Assembly: GCA_050180485.1 (NCBI GenBank)
Contig: JBFXED010000004.1
Span: forward strand, 81,872 to 145,871
DNA length: 64,000 bases
Direction: 5' to 3'
From: CADEGL01 sp050180485
Lineage (GTDB): Bacteria > Pseudomonadota > Alphaproteobacteria > CADEGL01
The notes below the pieces were generated by a model. That model did no database searches. It saw nothing but the letters and a program-made list of their open reading frames with translations, and was not told the origin of the DNA. Shown in pieces: positions 16,465 through 25,419 of this stretch. The first letter of the stretch is position 1. The number at the start of each line of letters is the position of its first letter. The translations under genes and the position numbers were made by a program.

Positions 16465-17466
16465 ATGATTCGATTCCGCGCCCTGACGACTCTTCTCGCC
16501 GCCGGGGCTCTCTCGCTGGCGTTCCTCGTCCCGCCCGCCACAGCCAAGGCACAAAGCAACAACAAGGATTTCGCGGTCTGGCTGGACGGGGTACGCAAGG
16601 AAGCCCTGCAGCAAGGAATCTCCCAGGCCACGGTCGATACCGCGTTGGGCAAGGACCTGGCGCCGATCCCGCGCGTCATTGAATTGGACCGCAGGCAAAC
16701 CGAGTTCACGGTCACCTTCGAGCGTTATCTCGAGATCACCATGCCGCCGGCACGCATCGAGAAAGGCCGTCAGCTCATGGTCCAGAACAAGGAACTGCTC
16801 TATCAGATCCAGGGCCGCTTCGGCGTGCAGCCCCAATATCTGGTCGCGCTATGGGGAATCGAATCGAGCTTCGGCGATAAACAGGGCACGTTCCCGGTTA
16901 TCGCCGCGCTGGCCACCCTGGCGTACGATGGGCGGCGAAGCGCGTTCTTCCGCAAGGAGTTGTTCAACGCCCTTAAAATCCTGAACGAAGGCCATATCAC
17001 GGTCGCCGAGATGCGCGGTTCATGGGCGGGTGCCATGGGCCAGAACCAATTCATGCCCTCCAGCTTTAACAACAACGCGATCGACTTCGACGGTGATGGG
17101 CGGCGCGACATCTGGGGCACGCCAGCCGACGTGCTGGCCTCCGCGGCCAACTATCTGGCGCGTTCCGGCTGGCGGCCCGAACAGCCGTGGGGCGTGAAGG
17201 TCGATGTGCCGGCGAATCTCGATCCAACCCTGATCAATCCGGACGCGACAAAGCCCGCGGCCCAATGGCAGGCGCTGGGCATCCGCCGCACAGACGGGCA
17301 GGAACTGCCAGCCCAGGCGGGCGAGGGCGCGCTAATCCAGCCGGGCGGCGCGGGCAACCCGACTTTCCTGGTCTTCGACAATTTCCGGGCGATTATGAAG
17401 TGGAACAAATCGACCTTCTTCGCGACCGCAGCAGGATTGCTTGCCGACCAACTGGCCGCGCAGTAA
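16465..17466 (+). CDS. MltB-type lytic murein transglycosylase (SLT_2)
   Basis: The protein has 333 residues. The signal peptide (MIRFRALTTLLAAGALSLAFLVPPATAKAQ) is cleaved near residue 30, giving a periplasmic enzyme. The catalytic Glu is E133 in LWGIESSFGD, the MltB-family signature, with later motifs GSWAGAMGQNQFMPSSF and DFDGDGRRDIW. The protein cleaves peptidoglycan glycan strands with 1,6-anhydro product formation. It has no lipobox, unlike E. coli MltB. The ATG has a GAGGAA ribosome site at 7 bp. It precedes rlpA and a carboxypeptidase, forming a cell-wall remodelling run. Confidence 0.93.
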   Translation: MIRFRALTTLLAAGALSLAFLVPPATAKAQSNNKDFAVWLDGVRKEALQQGISQATVDTALGKDLAPIPRVIELDRRQTEFTVTFERYLEITMPPARIEKGRQLMVQNKELLYQIQGRFGVQPQYLVALWGIESSFGDKQGTFPVIAALATLAYDGRRSAFFRKELFNALKILNEGHITVAEMRGSWAGAMGQNQFMPSSFNNNAIDFDGDGRRDIWGTPADVLASAANYLARSGWRPEQPWGVKVDVPANLDPTLINPDATKPAAQWQALGIRRTDGQELPAQAGEGALIQPGGAGNPTFLVFDNFRAIMKWNKSTFFATAAGLLADQLAAQ

Positions 17467-17508
17467 ACTCCATCGCTTGGGGTTAGCCGGCGGATTACAC
17501 ACCAGATC

Positions 17509-18618
17509 GTGAATTTTTCGCGTTTTAATTGGCTGGGCGTGGTTACAGCCGCGGCGCTGTTGAGCGCCTGCGCGGAAGCGCAACTCGCGTCTCATGCGGT
17601 CAAGGTGGCCGATCCGGCGCCCCAACAGCAGAAGACCGACGCCATCGCCAAACCTGGTAACTACAAGGTCGGCAAGCCCTATCAGATCGAAGGTGTCTGG
17701 TATTACCCGGCGGAAGACTACAGCTACGCCGAGACCGGCATCGCCTCGTGGTACGGACCCGACTTCCACGGCAAATACACGGCCAACGGCGAACTTTACG
17801 ACATGAACGACCTGACGGCGGCGCATCGGACGTTGCCGATGCCCTCGCTCGTGCGCGTGACCAACCTGGACAACGGCCGTTCCATCGTTATCCGCGTCAA
17901 CGACCGCGGACCGTTCGCGCGCGGCCGCATCATCGACGTCTCGCGCCGGTCGGCCCAACTCCTGGGCTTCGAGAATGTCGGCACCGCCAAGGTTCGCGTG
18001 GAGATCATGGCCGATGAAAGCCGCCAGATCGCGGCGCTGGCCCGGCGCACGCCGGGACCGGACGATGAGAAACCCTCCGCCGCGCCGGTGGGCCAGGTCG
18101 CCGTCCAGAACTTGGCGCCGCCGCCCGGCGCGACCGCGGCGCCGCCACCAACCACGCAAGCGGCACGGCCAACCTATTCTCTACCGCCACCATCGGCCAG
18201 CCCATCCGCTGCGCGTACGGGCCGTCCGGCCGCCAATCCGCCGCCGCCGACAGTCGCGGCCCAAGATCCCGCGCGGCCCAACGCCACCCAAGCGCAAGTG
18301 GCCGCCGCCACGCAGCCGTTATCCACGGCCACCGATGCCGCCACGACACCGACGACAACGGGGCAGGTGACCGTGATCCCCGTGCAGGCGACGAACATTT
18401 ACGTCCAGGCGGGCGCCTTCTCGAATCCGCAGAACGCCCAGCGTCTGGGCAACACGCTGTCCACGATCGCGCCAACCCAGCTGTCCTATGTCCTGGTCGG
18501 AACCCAGGCCATGTATCGCGTGCGTCTCGGCCCAGCCGCCAGCGTGGCCGATGCCGACAGCATGCTGGCGCGCGTGGTCGCCGCGGGATATCCCGAAGCG
18601 CGCATCGTCGTGGATTGA
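17509..18618 (+). CDS. rlpA: Septal ring lytic transglycosylase RlpA with SPOR domain
   Basis: The protein has 369 residues. A lipoprotein signal with lipobox LSAC is at about residue 22. The double-psi beta-barrel domain spans about 80-175 (GIASWYGPDFHGKYTANGE, AHRTLPMPS, VNDRGPFARGRIIDVSRRSA), carrying the catalytic Asp and His. A Pro/Ala/Thr-rich linker (about 190-290) leads to a C-terminal SPOR domain (IYVQAGAFSNPQNAQRLG). RlpA cleaves denuded glycans at the division septum. The GTG start has a poor ribosome site, which may mean low expression. Confidence 0.94.
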   Translation: MNFSRFNWLGVVTAAALLSACAEAQLASHAVKVADPAPQQQKTDAIAKPGNYKVGKPYQIEGVWYYPAEDYSYAETGIASWYGPDFHGKYTANGELYDMNDLTAAHRTLPMPSLVRVTNLDNGRSIVIRVNDRGPFARGRIIDVSRRSAQLLGFENVGTAKVRVEIMADESRQIAALARRTPGPDDEKPSAAPVGQVAVQNLAPPPGATAAPPPTTQAARPTYSLPPPSASPSAARTGRPAANPPPPTVAAQDPARPNATQAQVAAATQPLSTATDAATTPTTTGQVTVIPVQATNIYVQAGAFSNPQNAQRLGNTLSTIAPTQLSYVLVGTQAMYRVRLGPAASVADADSMLARVVAAGYPEARIVVD

Positions 18619-18695
18619 GGCACGTCGTCATTTCGCCCAAATCGGCGCGGAGAGTGCCGTCGCCGAACGAACTGTCCCCAGGAGCCTGACGTCCC

Positions 18696-19838
18696 ATGAA
18701 CCGCTTCGCCGCCCGCTTCGCCGTCGCCTTCGCTGCCGCCATCGCCATTCCCTGCGCGGCGAACGCCTATGAGACGACCGCCAAATACGCCTACATGATC
18801 GACGCCAAGACGGGGACCGTGCTGTTCGATAAGAACGGCACCGAGACGATGTTCCCGGCCTCGATGACGAAGATGATGACCATCTATCTCACCTTTGAGC
18901 GGCTGAAGGACGGCCGCCTCACGCTCAATTCGGGGCTGCCCGTGTCGGAGGAGGCATGGCGCACCGGCGGTTCCAAATCGTTCATGATGGTGGGCGACAA
19001 GGTGCGCGTGGAGGATTTGATCCGCGGCGTCATCGTCCAATCCGGCAACGACGCCTGCATCGTCTTGGCCCAAGGCATGGCGGGCAGCGAAGCGGCCTTC
19101 GCCGCCGAGATGAATAAGAAGGCCAAGGAATTGGGCATGACCGGCACGCACTTCAAGAATTCCGACGGCATGCCCGATCCCGAACATGTCACCACGGCGC
19201 GTGACCTGGCCATCCTGGCCAAGCGCACGATCGAGGATTTCCCCGAGTATTATTCGTATTACGCGGAAACCGAGTACACCCATAGCGGCATCAAGCAGGC
19301 CAACCGCAATCCGCTTCTCTATAAGAACATCGGCGCGGACGGTCTCAAGACCGGCCACACCGAGGCCTCGGGCTACGGACTGACGGGCTCGGCCATCCGC
19401 GGCGGACGGCGCGTGATCGCGGTCCTGAACGGCATGGCCAGCGACAAGGAGCGCGCGCAGGAATCCGAGCGCATGATCGAGTGGGGCTTCAACGAGTACG
19501 AGAACTACACGTTGTTCAAGGCCGGCGAGATCGTCGACAACGCGCCGGTCGAGATGGGCAAGGCCGCGACCGTGCCGTTGGCGGCCGAGAAGGAAGTGCT
19601 GGTCACCCTGCCGCGCGCGGCGCGCCAGGACGTCAAGGCCAACGCCCAGTACCAAACGCCGTTGCCCGCGCCGATCGCCAAGGGTTCGCACGTCGGTACT
19701 CTGGTGATCACGGCGCCCGGCGCGCAGACGATCGAGATTCCCCTGGTGGCCACCGCCGATGTGCAGCGACTCGGCTTCTTCGGCCGGACCGCGGCGTCCG
19801 TGAAGCGGATGTTCACGGGCGGCGGTTCCAGCAAGTGA
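18696..19838 (+). CDS. D-alanyl-D-alanine carboxypeptidase (PBP5/DacC-type)
   Basis: The protein has 380 residues. The signal peptide ends near NAYE. Active-site motifs are SxxK (S56-K59), SGN (116-118) and KTG (218-220), the penicillin-binding order. A C-terminal beta domain (about 280-360) carries an amphipathic end (GRTAASVKRMFTG) that likely anchors it to the inner membrane. It trims the fifth D-Ala from pentapeptide cross-links. It sits between rlpA and tmk, a frequent alphaproteobacterial arrangement. Confidence 0.94.
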   Translation: MNRFAARFAVAFAAAIAIPCAANAYETTAKYAYMIDAKTGTVLFDKNGTETMFPASMTKMMTIYLTFERLKDGRLTLNSGLPVSEEAWRTGGSKSFMMVGDKVRVEDLIRGVIVQSGNDACIVLAQGMAGSEAAFAAEMNKKAKELGMTGTHFKNSDGMPDPEHVTTARDLAILAKRTIEDFPEYYSYYAETEYTHSGIKQANRNPLLYKNIGADGLKTGHTEASGYGLTGSAIRGGRRVIAVLNGMASDKERAQESERMIEWGFNEYENYTLFKAGEIVDNAPVEMGKAATVPLAAEKEVLVTLPRAARQDVKANAQYQTPLPAPIAKGSHVGTLVITAPGAQTIEIPLVATADVQRLGFFGRTAASVKRMFTGGGSSK

Positions 19839-19851
19839 CGCAAGGCGGCTG

Positions 19852-20484
19852 ATGGCGCGCGGCCGCTTCATCACCTTCGAAGGCGGCGAAGGCGCGGGCA
19901 AGTCGACCCAGCTTCGCCTTTTGGCCGACGCTCTGGCCGCGGCAGGCATAGATGTCGTGGCCACGCGCGAGCCGGGCGGCTCGCCGGGCGCCGAGGAGAT
20001 CCGCACGCTGCTGGTGACGGGCGAGCCCGGCCGATGGGACGCCGAAACCGAAGCCTTGCTCCATTTCGCCGCCCGCCGCGATCACCTGGCGCGTACCGTC
20101 TGGCCGGCACTGGAACGTGGCGCCTGGGTGCTTTGCGACCGTTTCGCCGATTCGACCATGGCCTATCAAGGCTATGGGCTGGGCTTGGGCCGCCAGCGCG
20201 TTGAGGATCTCTATCGGTTGGTGGTGGGCGACTTCGCTCCGGACCTTACCCTTGTCATCGACGTGCCCGCCGAGCGCGGCCTGGAACGCGCGGGCGCGCG
20301 GGCTGGAAACGAGACCCGATACGAGCGCATGGGCGGCACGTTCCACGCACGGTTGCGCGAGGCCTTTCTCGACATTGCCAAGCGCGAACCGCAACGCTGC
20401 GTCGTCGTCGATGGCTCCGGCGCCGTCGATCATGTGGCCGACTTGATCCGCCGCGCCGTCCGGGAAAAGCTGGGCCGGCCATGA
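19852..20484 (+). CDS. tmk: Thymidylate kinase
   Basis: The protein has 210 residues, normal for the family. The P-loop is GGEGAGKST (11-19), the nucleotide-specific DRF box is in CDRFADSTMAY, and the arginine-rich LID region is ARAGNETRYER. It phosphorylates dTMP to dTDP in DNA precursor synthesis. It overlaps the start of holB by 4 bp (ATGA), so the two are translationally coupled. Confidence 0.97.
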   Translation: MARGRFITFEGGEGAGKSTQLRLLADALAAAGIDVVATREPGGSPGAEEIRTLLVTGEPGRWDAETEALLHFAARRDHLARTVWPALERGAWVLCDRFADSTMAYQGYGLGLGRQRVEDLYRLVVGDFAPDLTLVIDVPAERGLERAGARAGNETRYERMGGTFHARLREAFLDIAKREPQRCVVVDGSGAVDHVADLIRRAVREKLGRP

Positions 20485-21599
20485 GCAAGGACACGAATGA
20501 GAAGGACCAGGCGGCCGCCCATCCCGCGCCGCGCCTGAACGCGGAAATCGTCGGGCAGGGGGCTGCCGAAGCCGCTTTGTTGGAGGCTCACCGCTCGGGC
20601 CGGTTGCCGCATGCGTGGCTTTTCACCGGCCCCAAGGGCGTGGGCAAGGCGACCTTAGCCTATCGCTTCGCGCGGTTCCTATTGGCCGACGATGGGGCCA
20701 ATGGCGGCACGGCCTCGCTGTTCGGCGATGCGCCCGCGCCGGCCACGAGCCTGCGCATGGAGGCGAACCATCCCGTATTCCACCGTATGGCCTCCGGCGG
20801 CCACGCGGATTTCCGCGTGCTCGAACGCACGGTCAACGCCAAGACCGGCAAGATGCGCTCCGAGATCGTCATCGACGATGCCCGGGACATCATCGCGTTC
20901 ATGCATCTGACCCCCGCGGAAAGCAACCGCCGCGTGGTCATCGTCGACAGTGCCGACGACATGAACCGGAACACAGCCAACGCGCTCCTCAAGGTGCTGG
21001 AGGAACCTCCCCCCAGTGCGGTCCTGATCCTGGTCAGCCATTCTCCTGCGCGGCTTCTGCCCACCATCCGCTCCCGCTGCCGCAAGCTCGCGCTGTCTTC
21101 CTTGTCCGTCGACGAGGTGCGCGAGGGCGTCCGCAAATACCATCCGGATTTAAAGACCGAAGAGGCGGAGGCGATCGCGCATCTGGGCGAGGGGAGTCTG
21201 GGCCGGGCGCTAGAGATCGCCGAGCGTGGCGGGCTGGAACTCTATCACGACTTGGTTTCGCTGCTGAGCACCCTGCCGAAGCTCGATTTCGCAGCCCTGC
21301 AGGAATTCGCCGGAACGGCGGCGGAGGACGACGAGTCTTTCGACCTGTCCACCAGCCTCCTGCGCGGCTGGCATGCGCGGATGCTCAAAGGGGCCGCCAC
21401 GGGGGTCTTTGCGCCCGGGCTTTTGGAGGGCGAAGCGGCCCTGATGCGCCGTCTGGCAGGGGCAACCAGCCTTGATCGCTGGTTCGAGGTGTGGGACAAG
21501 AACGACCGCCTGTTCAGGCGCGCGGACAGCGCAAATCTCGACCACCGGCAGGTTCTTCTCAACGCGTTCCTCGCCTTCGAGACTGCGGCCCGCCCCTGA
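20481..21599 (+). CDS. holB: DNA polymerase III subunit delta'
   Basis: The protein has 372 residues. An AAA+ clamp-loader core begins EIVGQGAAEAALLEAHRSGRLPHAWLFTGPKGVGKATLAYRF, with Walker A GPKGVGKAT. The Sensor/Walker-B region is VVIVDSADDMNRNTANALLKVLEEPPP and the SRC motif is IRSRCRKLAL. Its partners are delta and tau/gamma in the replication clamp loader. It overlaps tmk by 4 bp and is followed by metG, an order common in alphaproteobacteria. Confidence 0.96.
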   Translation: MSKDTNEKDQAAAHPAPRLNAEIVGQGAAEAALLEAHRSGRLPHAWLFTGPKGVGKATLAYRFARFLLADDGANGGTASLFGDAPAPATSLRMEANHPVFHRMASGGHADFRVLERTVNAKTGKMRSEIVIDDARDIIAFMHLTPAESNRRVVIVDSADDMNRNTANALLKVLEEPPPSAVLILVSHSPARLLPTIRSRCRKLALSSLSVDEVREGVRKYHPDLKTEEAEAIAHLGEGSLGRALEIAERGGLELYHDLVSLLSTLPKLDFAALQEFAGTAAEDDESFDLSTSLLRGWHARMLKGAATGVFAPGLLEGEAALMRRLAGATSLDRWFEVWDKNDRLFRRADSANLDHRQVLLNAFLAFETAARP

Positions 21600-21620
21600 C
21601 GGCCCGAGCGTAGAAAGCTG

Positions 21621-21636
21621 TGAACGAATTCGTTCA
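21621..21636. promoter_or_regulatory. 16-bp perfect palindrome upstream of metG
   Basis: TGAACGAATTCGTTCA lies between holB and metG, 47 bp before the metG ATG. It could be an operator for a dimeric repressor. The spacing is GAAC-N6-GTTC, so it is not a typical alphaproteobacterial LexA box. Confidence 0.35.
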
Positions 21637-21682
21637 ACATTTTCAACAGGCTCGGCAAGAACTCTAAGCGACCGAGGACCAA

Positions 21683-23275
21683 ATGGCCGCGCCGTCCGAG
21701 ACGAGCCGTTACTACATCACGTCGCCGATCTACTACGTGAACGACGCGCCCCATATCGGGCACGCCTACACGACGCTGGCTTGCGACGTGTTGGCGCGCT
21801 TCATGCGGCTGGACGGACGGCGGGTGAAGTTCCTGACCGGCACCGACGAGCACGGACAGAAGGTGGAGAAGGCCGCCGCGGCCGCGGGCCTAGCGCCCAA
21901 GGAATTCACGGACAGGGTCTCGCAGAACTTCCGCGACCTGGCCGCCGCAATGAACTTCTCCAACGACGACTTCATCCGCACGACCGAGCCGCGCCACATC
22001 AAGTCCAGCCAGGCCATCTGGAAGGCCATCGCCGCGAACAAGTCGCCCAAGGGCCGGGACAATATCTATCTCGGCAAATATGACGGCTGGTACGCCGTGC
22101 GCGACGAAGCCTTCTACGACGAGAAAGAATTGACCACCGGCCCGGACGGCAAGAAACGCGCGCCCTCGGGCGCCGAGGTCGAGTGGGTGGAAGAGCCTAG
22201 CTACTTCTTCCGCCTGTCCGATTGGCAGGATTGGCTGCTCGAATATTACGAAACGGTGAAACCCGATTTCATCGGGCCGAACACGCGGCGCAACGAGGTG
22301 ATCAGCTTCGTGCGCGGCGGCCTCAACGACCTGTCCATCTCGCGCACCACCTTCAAGTGGGGCGTGCCGGTGCCCGATGCGCCCGGACACGTCATGTATG
22401 TCTGGCTCGACGCGCTCACAAACTACATCACGGCCGTCGGCTACCCCGATGAGAACACGGGCGATTTTCGCACCTTCTGGCCTGCCGACCTGCACATGGT
22501 GGGCAAGGACATCGTGCGCTTCCACACGGTCTATTGGCCGGCCTTCCTCAAGGCCGCGGGCCTCGAGCCGCCGCGCCGTGTCTTCGCCCATGGCTGGTGG
22601 ACGAACGAAGGGCAGAAGATCTCCAAGTCGCTTGGCAACGTGATCGAGCCCAACGCGCTGGTGCAGAAATACGGCCTCGACCCGGTCCGCTACTTTCTGC
22701 TGCGCGAGGTTCCCTTCGGTCAGGATGGCGATTTCTCGCATCGCGCCATGGTCGGGCGCCTGAACGGCGATCTCGCCAACGATCTGGGCAACCTGGCCCA
22801 GCGCGTCTTGAGCTTTGTGCAGAAGAACGGCGGCGCGCAGGTTCCAGCGCATGGCGCCTTCGATCCGGCCGATGAAGCGATGCTGGCCCAGGCGCGCGGC
22901 ACCCTTGGCGAGGTGCGCAATCTGCTGACCGCCACGCCCAACGCGCCCGAATTCCACCGGGCGCTCGAAGCGGTCTGGAACGTGGTCACGGGCGCCAACG
23001 CCTATGTCGACAAGCAAGCGCCCTGGAGCCTGCGCAAGACCGATCCGGCGCGCATGAATACGGTGCTCTACACGTTGGCCGAAACGATCCGCTGCGTCGC
23101 CCTGGTGCTGCAGCCCTTCATGCCCCAGGCCATGGGAAAGATGCTGGACCAGCTGGCCGTGCCGGCGGACGCCCGCGACTTCGATTCGCTGAATGCCAAG
23201 GCCGCCCTCACGCCCGGCACGCCGCTGCCGCCGCCCCAAGGGATTTTTCCGCGTTTCGTCGAGGAAAAGGCCTGA
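21683..23275 (+). CDS. metG: Methionyl-tRNA synthetase
   Basis: The protein has 530 residues and is a class-I synthetase with the HIGH motif (24-27) and KISKS (312-316). The anticodon-binding region follows (WNVVTGANAYVDKQAPW). It charges tRNA-Met. It lacks the C-terminal dimerisation extension of E. coli MetG, as is common in shorter bacterial forms. It ends one base before the TatD start. Confidence 0.97.
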   Translation: MAAPSETSRYYITSPIYYVNDAPHIGHAYTTLACDVLARFMRLDGRRVKFLTGTDEHGQKVEKAAAAAGLAPKEFTDRVSQNFRDLAAAMNFSNDDFIRTTEPRHIKSSQAIWKAIAANKSPKGRDNIYLGKYDGWYAVRDEAFYDEKELTTGPDGKKRAPSGAEVEWVEEPSYFFRLSDWQDWLLEYYETVKPDFIGPNTRRNEVISFVRGGLNDLSISRTTFKWGVPVPDAPGHVMYVWLDALTNYITAVGYPDENTGDFRTFWPADLHMVGKDIVRFHTVYWPAFLKAAGLEPPRRVFAHGWWTNEGQKISKSLGNVIEPNALVQKYGLDPVRYFLLREVPFGQDGDFSHRAMVGRLNGDLANDLGNLAQRVLSFVQKNGGAQVPAHGAFDPADEAMLAQARGTLGEVRNLLTATPNAPEFHRALEAVWNVVTGANAYVDKQAPWSLRKTDPARMNTVLYTLAETIRCVALVLQPFMPQAMGKMLDQLAVPADARDFDSLNAKAALTPGTPLPPPQGIFPRFVEEKA

Positions 23276-23276
23276 G

Positions 23277-24065
23277 ATGCTGGTCGACAGCCACTGCCAC
23301 CTCGACTACCCGGACTATGCGGGCGAGAAGCTCGAAGCCGCGCTGGACCGCGCGCGCCGGGTCGGGGTTGGCGCCATGCTGACGATCGGCACGGAACTGT
23401 CACGGTTCCCCGGCGTGCGCGCCATCGCCGAGCAGCATGAGAACATCTGGTGCTCCGTCGGCGTTCATCCGCACGAGGCGGGAAAGGCGGGGGTGGGGGA
23501 CGCGGCCGCGCTGGTGCGCGAAACGGCCCATCCCAAGGTGGTCGCCATCGGTGAAAGCGGGCTCGACTATTATTACGATTCAAGCCCGCGCGACGCCCAG
23601 CAGGCCAATTTCCGGACCCACATCGAGGCCGCCGTCGAAAGCGGCCTGCCATTGGTCGTCCACACGCGCGACGCCGACGACGACACCGACGCCATGCTGC
23701 GTGCCGGCGGACCGAAATTGCGCGGCGTGCTGCATTGTTTCACCAGCAGCCGGGCGCTCGCGGAAAAGGCGCTGGAATTGGGCTTCTTCATTTCGCTGTC
23801 CGGCATCGTCACATTCAAGAACGCAGCCGATCTGCGTGAGACGGCCAAGATCATCCCCATGGACCGGCTCTTGGTCGAAACCGATGCGCCGTATCTGGCG
23901 CCCGTGCCGATGCGCGGCAAGCCCAACGAGCCGTCCTACGTGGTTCACACGGCACGGTTCGTGGCCGATCTGAAGGGCGTGACGCCCGAGGCGCTGGCCG
24001 AGGCCACGACGGCCAATTTCTTCCGCCTGTTCGACAAGGCGAAACCGCCCGCCGCGTCAGCCTGA
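23277..24065 (+). CDS. tatD: TatD family metal-dependent nuclease
   Basis: The protein has 262 residues. The metal-binding HxH is H6-x-H8 (DSHCHLD), with GVHPHEA, the catalytic Glu in GESGLDYYY, H in VHTRDAD, and the conserved ETDAPYLAP. TatD enzymes are magnesium-dependent DNases of the amidohydrolase superfamily used in DNA repair and turnover. The start lies one base after the metG stop, so it belongs to the same operon; its stop overlaps the start of the MBL gene by one base. Confidence 0.96.
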   Translation: MLVDSHCHLDYPDYAGEKLEAALDRARRVGVGAMLTIGTELSRFPGVRAIAEQHENIWCSVGVHPHEAGKAGVGDAAALVRETAHPKVVAIGESGLDYYYDSSPRDAQQANFRTHIEAAVESGLPLVVHTRDADDDTDAMLRAGGPKLRGVLHCFTSSRALAEKALELGFFISLSGIVTFKNAADLRETAKIIPMDRLLVETDAPYLAPVPMRGKPNEPSYVVHTARFVADLKGVTPEALAEATTANFFRLFDKAKPPAASA

Positions 24066-24838
24066 TGCGGGTCACAATCCTCGGCTGCGGACCCTCGGCC
24101 GGCGTTCCCGTGGTGGGTTGCACTTGTACGGTCTGCACGTCCGGACAGAAGCGCAACCGGCGATTGCGCAGTTCCATCGTGGTCGCCGAGGGCGAAACCC
24201 AGGTTCTCGTCGATAGCGCACCGGATCTGCGTGAGCAGCTATTAGTAAATAAGATCAATCGATTGGATGCAGTTGTTTACACACATGGTCATGCCGATCA
24301 TCTACATGGCCTCGATGACTTGCGCTCGATCAATCATCTCATCAACAAGGCGCTACCGGCCTATGGCGACGACGCGACCCTGGCCGAACTACACCGCCGT
24401 TTCTCTTATGTCTTCGACAACGCCGGTCCCCGTCATGGCTTCTGGTACCAGCCCAAGTTGGAAGCCCGGCCGATTCGCGGGCCGTTCCGTATCGGTGCGT
24501 TGGAAGTCCAGCCATTCCCGCAAAGCCATGGCGCCATGCGCGATCCGACCGTGGGGCTGCGCTTTGGCGATTTCGCGTATTCGACCGACGTAAAGAATAT
24601 CCCGGAGGAGGGCTTCCGAGCGCTCGAAGGCATCCAGGTTTGGCTGGTCGATTGCCTGAGCGAGCGGCCGAACCCCGCCCATTCGGATCTGAAGCAGACG
24701 CTGGAGTGGATCGCGCGGGTGAAGCCGCGGCGGGCGATCCTTACGCACATGAATCACTCGCTGGACTATGACGCGCTGCTGGCCAAGCTGCCGGAGGGTG
24801 TGGAGCCAGCCTATGACGGCATGATCATCGACATCTAA
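24065..24838 (+). CDS. MBL-fold metallo-hydrolase (PhnP-like)
   Basis: The protein has 257 residues. The metal motif THGHADHLHGLDD gives H74, H76, D78 and H79, with further ligands in FPQSHGAM, YSTDVK and LTHMNHSLD. An N-terminal zinc-binding CxCxxC (CTCTVC) matches the PhnP/COG1235 branch, which contains phosphodiesterases acting on cyclic ribose phosphate or nucleotides. The substrate is unknown. It completes the holB-metG-tatD operon. The following 140 bp form a large hairpin-like structure. Confidence 0.92.
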   Translation: MRVTILGCGPSAGVPVVGCTCTVCTSGQKRNRRLRSSIVVAEGETQVLVDSAPDLREQLLVNKINRLDAVVYTHGHADHLHGLDDLRSINHLINKALPAYGDDATLAELHRRFSYVFDNAGPRHGFWYQPKLEARPIRGPFRIGALEVQPFPQSHGAMRDPTVGLRFGDFAYSTDVKNIPEEGFRALEGIQVWLVDCLSERPNPAHSDLKQTLEWIARVKPRRAILTHMNHSLDYDALLAKLPEGVEPAYDGMIIDI

Positions 24839-24860
24839 GTCCAGGCGAAGGAGCTGACTT

Positions 24861-24943
24861 AAAGCTCTGCTCTGCTAATGTGATACGTAATTTTCCATAA
24901 CATACATTATGCGAATTATAGCCATGACTCCGAGCAGAGCTTT
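24861..24943. repeat. 12-bp inverted repeat around an AT-rich loop
   Basis: AAAGCTCTGCTC (24861-24872) and its exact complement (24932-24943) flank 59 bp of unusually AT-rich DNA in a GC-rich chromosome. It follows the MBL gene and could be a terminator with a large loop, a processed RNA or the remnant of a small element. No gene is visible inside. Confidence 0.6.
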
Positions 24944-24976
24944 CGCCACGCATACGACCCGCTCTCGCCCGGGCTT

Positions 24977-25324
24977 CTATCGCCCGCAGCTCACCGGAAT
25001 GACGCCATCGGGCTCGGCCTCGGTCCAGCTTCCGCGAATGGAAATGGATGTCGCTTCGTCGCTCTGCTTCGCACGGACCCTCGTGCCCGGTGGCGCATAG
25101 AACGATGCGGTCAGCGCAGGCGTCACCCGAACGCGCGTGGTCTTGTCGGAACCGGGCCGGTCCACCTCCAGGTAGATCCAGCTCGGCCGGACATTGCAGT
25201 TCTTCTCGAGCTTCATCGTGATCAGGGGCCCTTCCTCGGACGCGGGCGGCGTCTGGGCCGGAGCGGCGGACGCGCCGGCGGAAATCGCGGCGGCAAGGAT
25301 AAGGCTGCGGACGAAAGCGGTCAT
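24977..25324 (-). CDS. Small exported hypothetical protein
   Basis: The protein has 115 residues. A signal peptide (MTAFVRSLILAAAISAGASAAPAQ) is followed by a mature part predicted to be a small beta fold (MKLEKNCNVRPSWIYLEVDRP, RVTPALTASFYAPPG) with two Cys (CNVR and VSCGR) that could form a disulfide. The ATG has an AAGGAG ribosome site 6-7 bp away. The function is unknown. It is divergent from neighbouring genes and probably periplasmic. Confidence 0.75.
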   Translation of the reverse strand: MTAFVRSLILAAAISAGASAAPAQTPPASEEGPLITMKLEKNCNVRPSWIYLEVDRPGSDKTTRVRVTPALTASFYAPPGTRVRAKQSDEATSISIRGSWTEAEPDGVIPVSCGR

Positions 25325-25419
25325 CACTGGCTCCTTACAAATGGGCAAGACGCACGCGCCCCGAGCCGCGTGGAAACCCTGCAAACGGCGCGGACTCTAA
25401 AATAAGAGCGGCGTCCGAT

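Noticed and set aside
21621..21636. LexA/SOS box upstream of metG
   Set aside because: The repeat is GAAC-N6-GTTC; alphaproteobacterial LexA boxes are GTTC-N7-GTTC direct repeats, so the call is not supported.
24909..25100. A 63-codon frame after the AT-rich hairpin
   Set aside because: It runs antisense into the exported small protein with a clear signal peptide; its product is not protein-like and it has no ribosome site.
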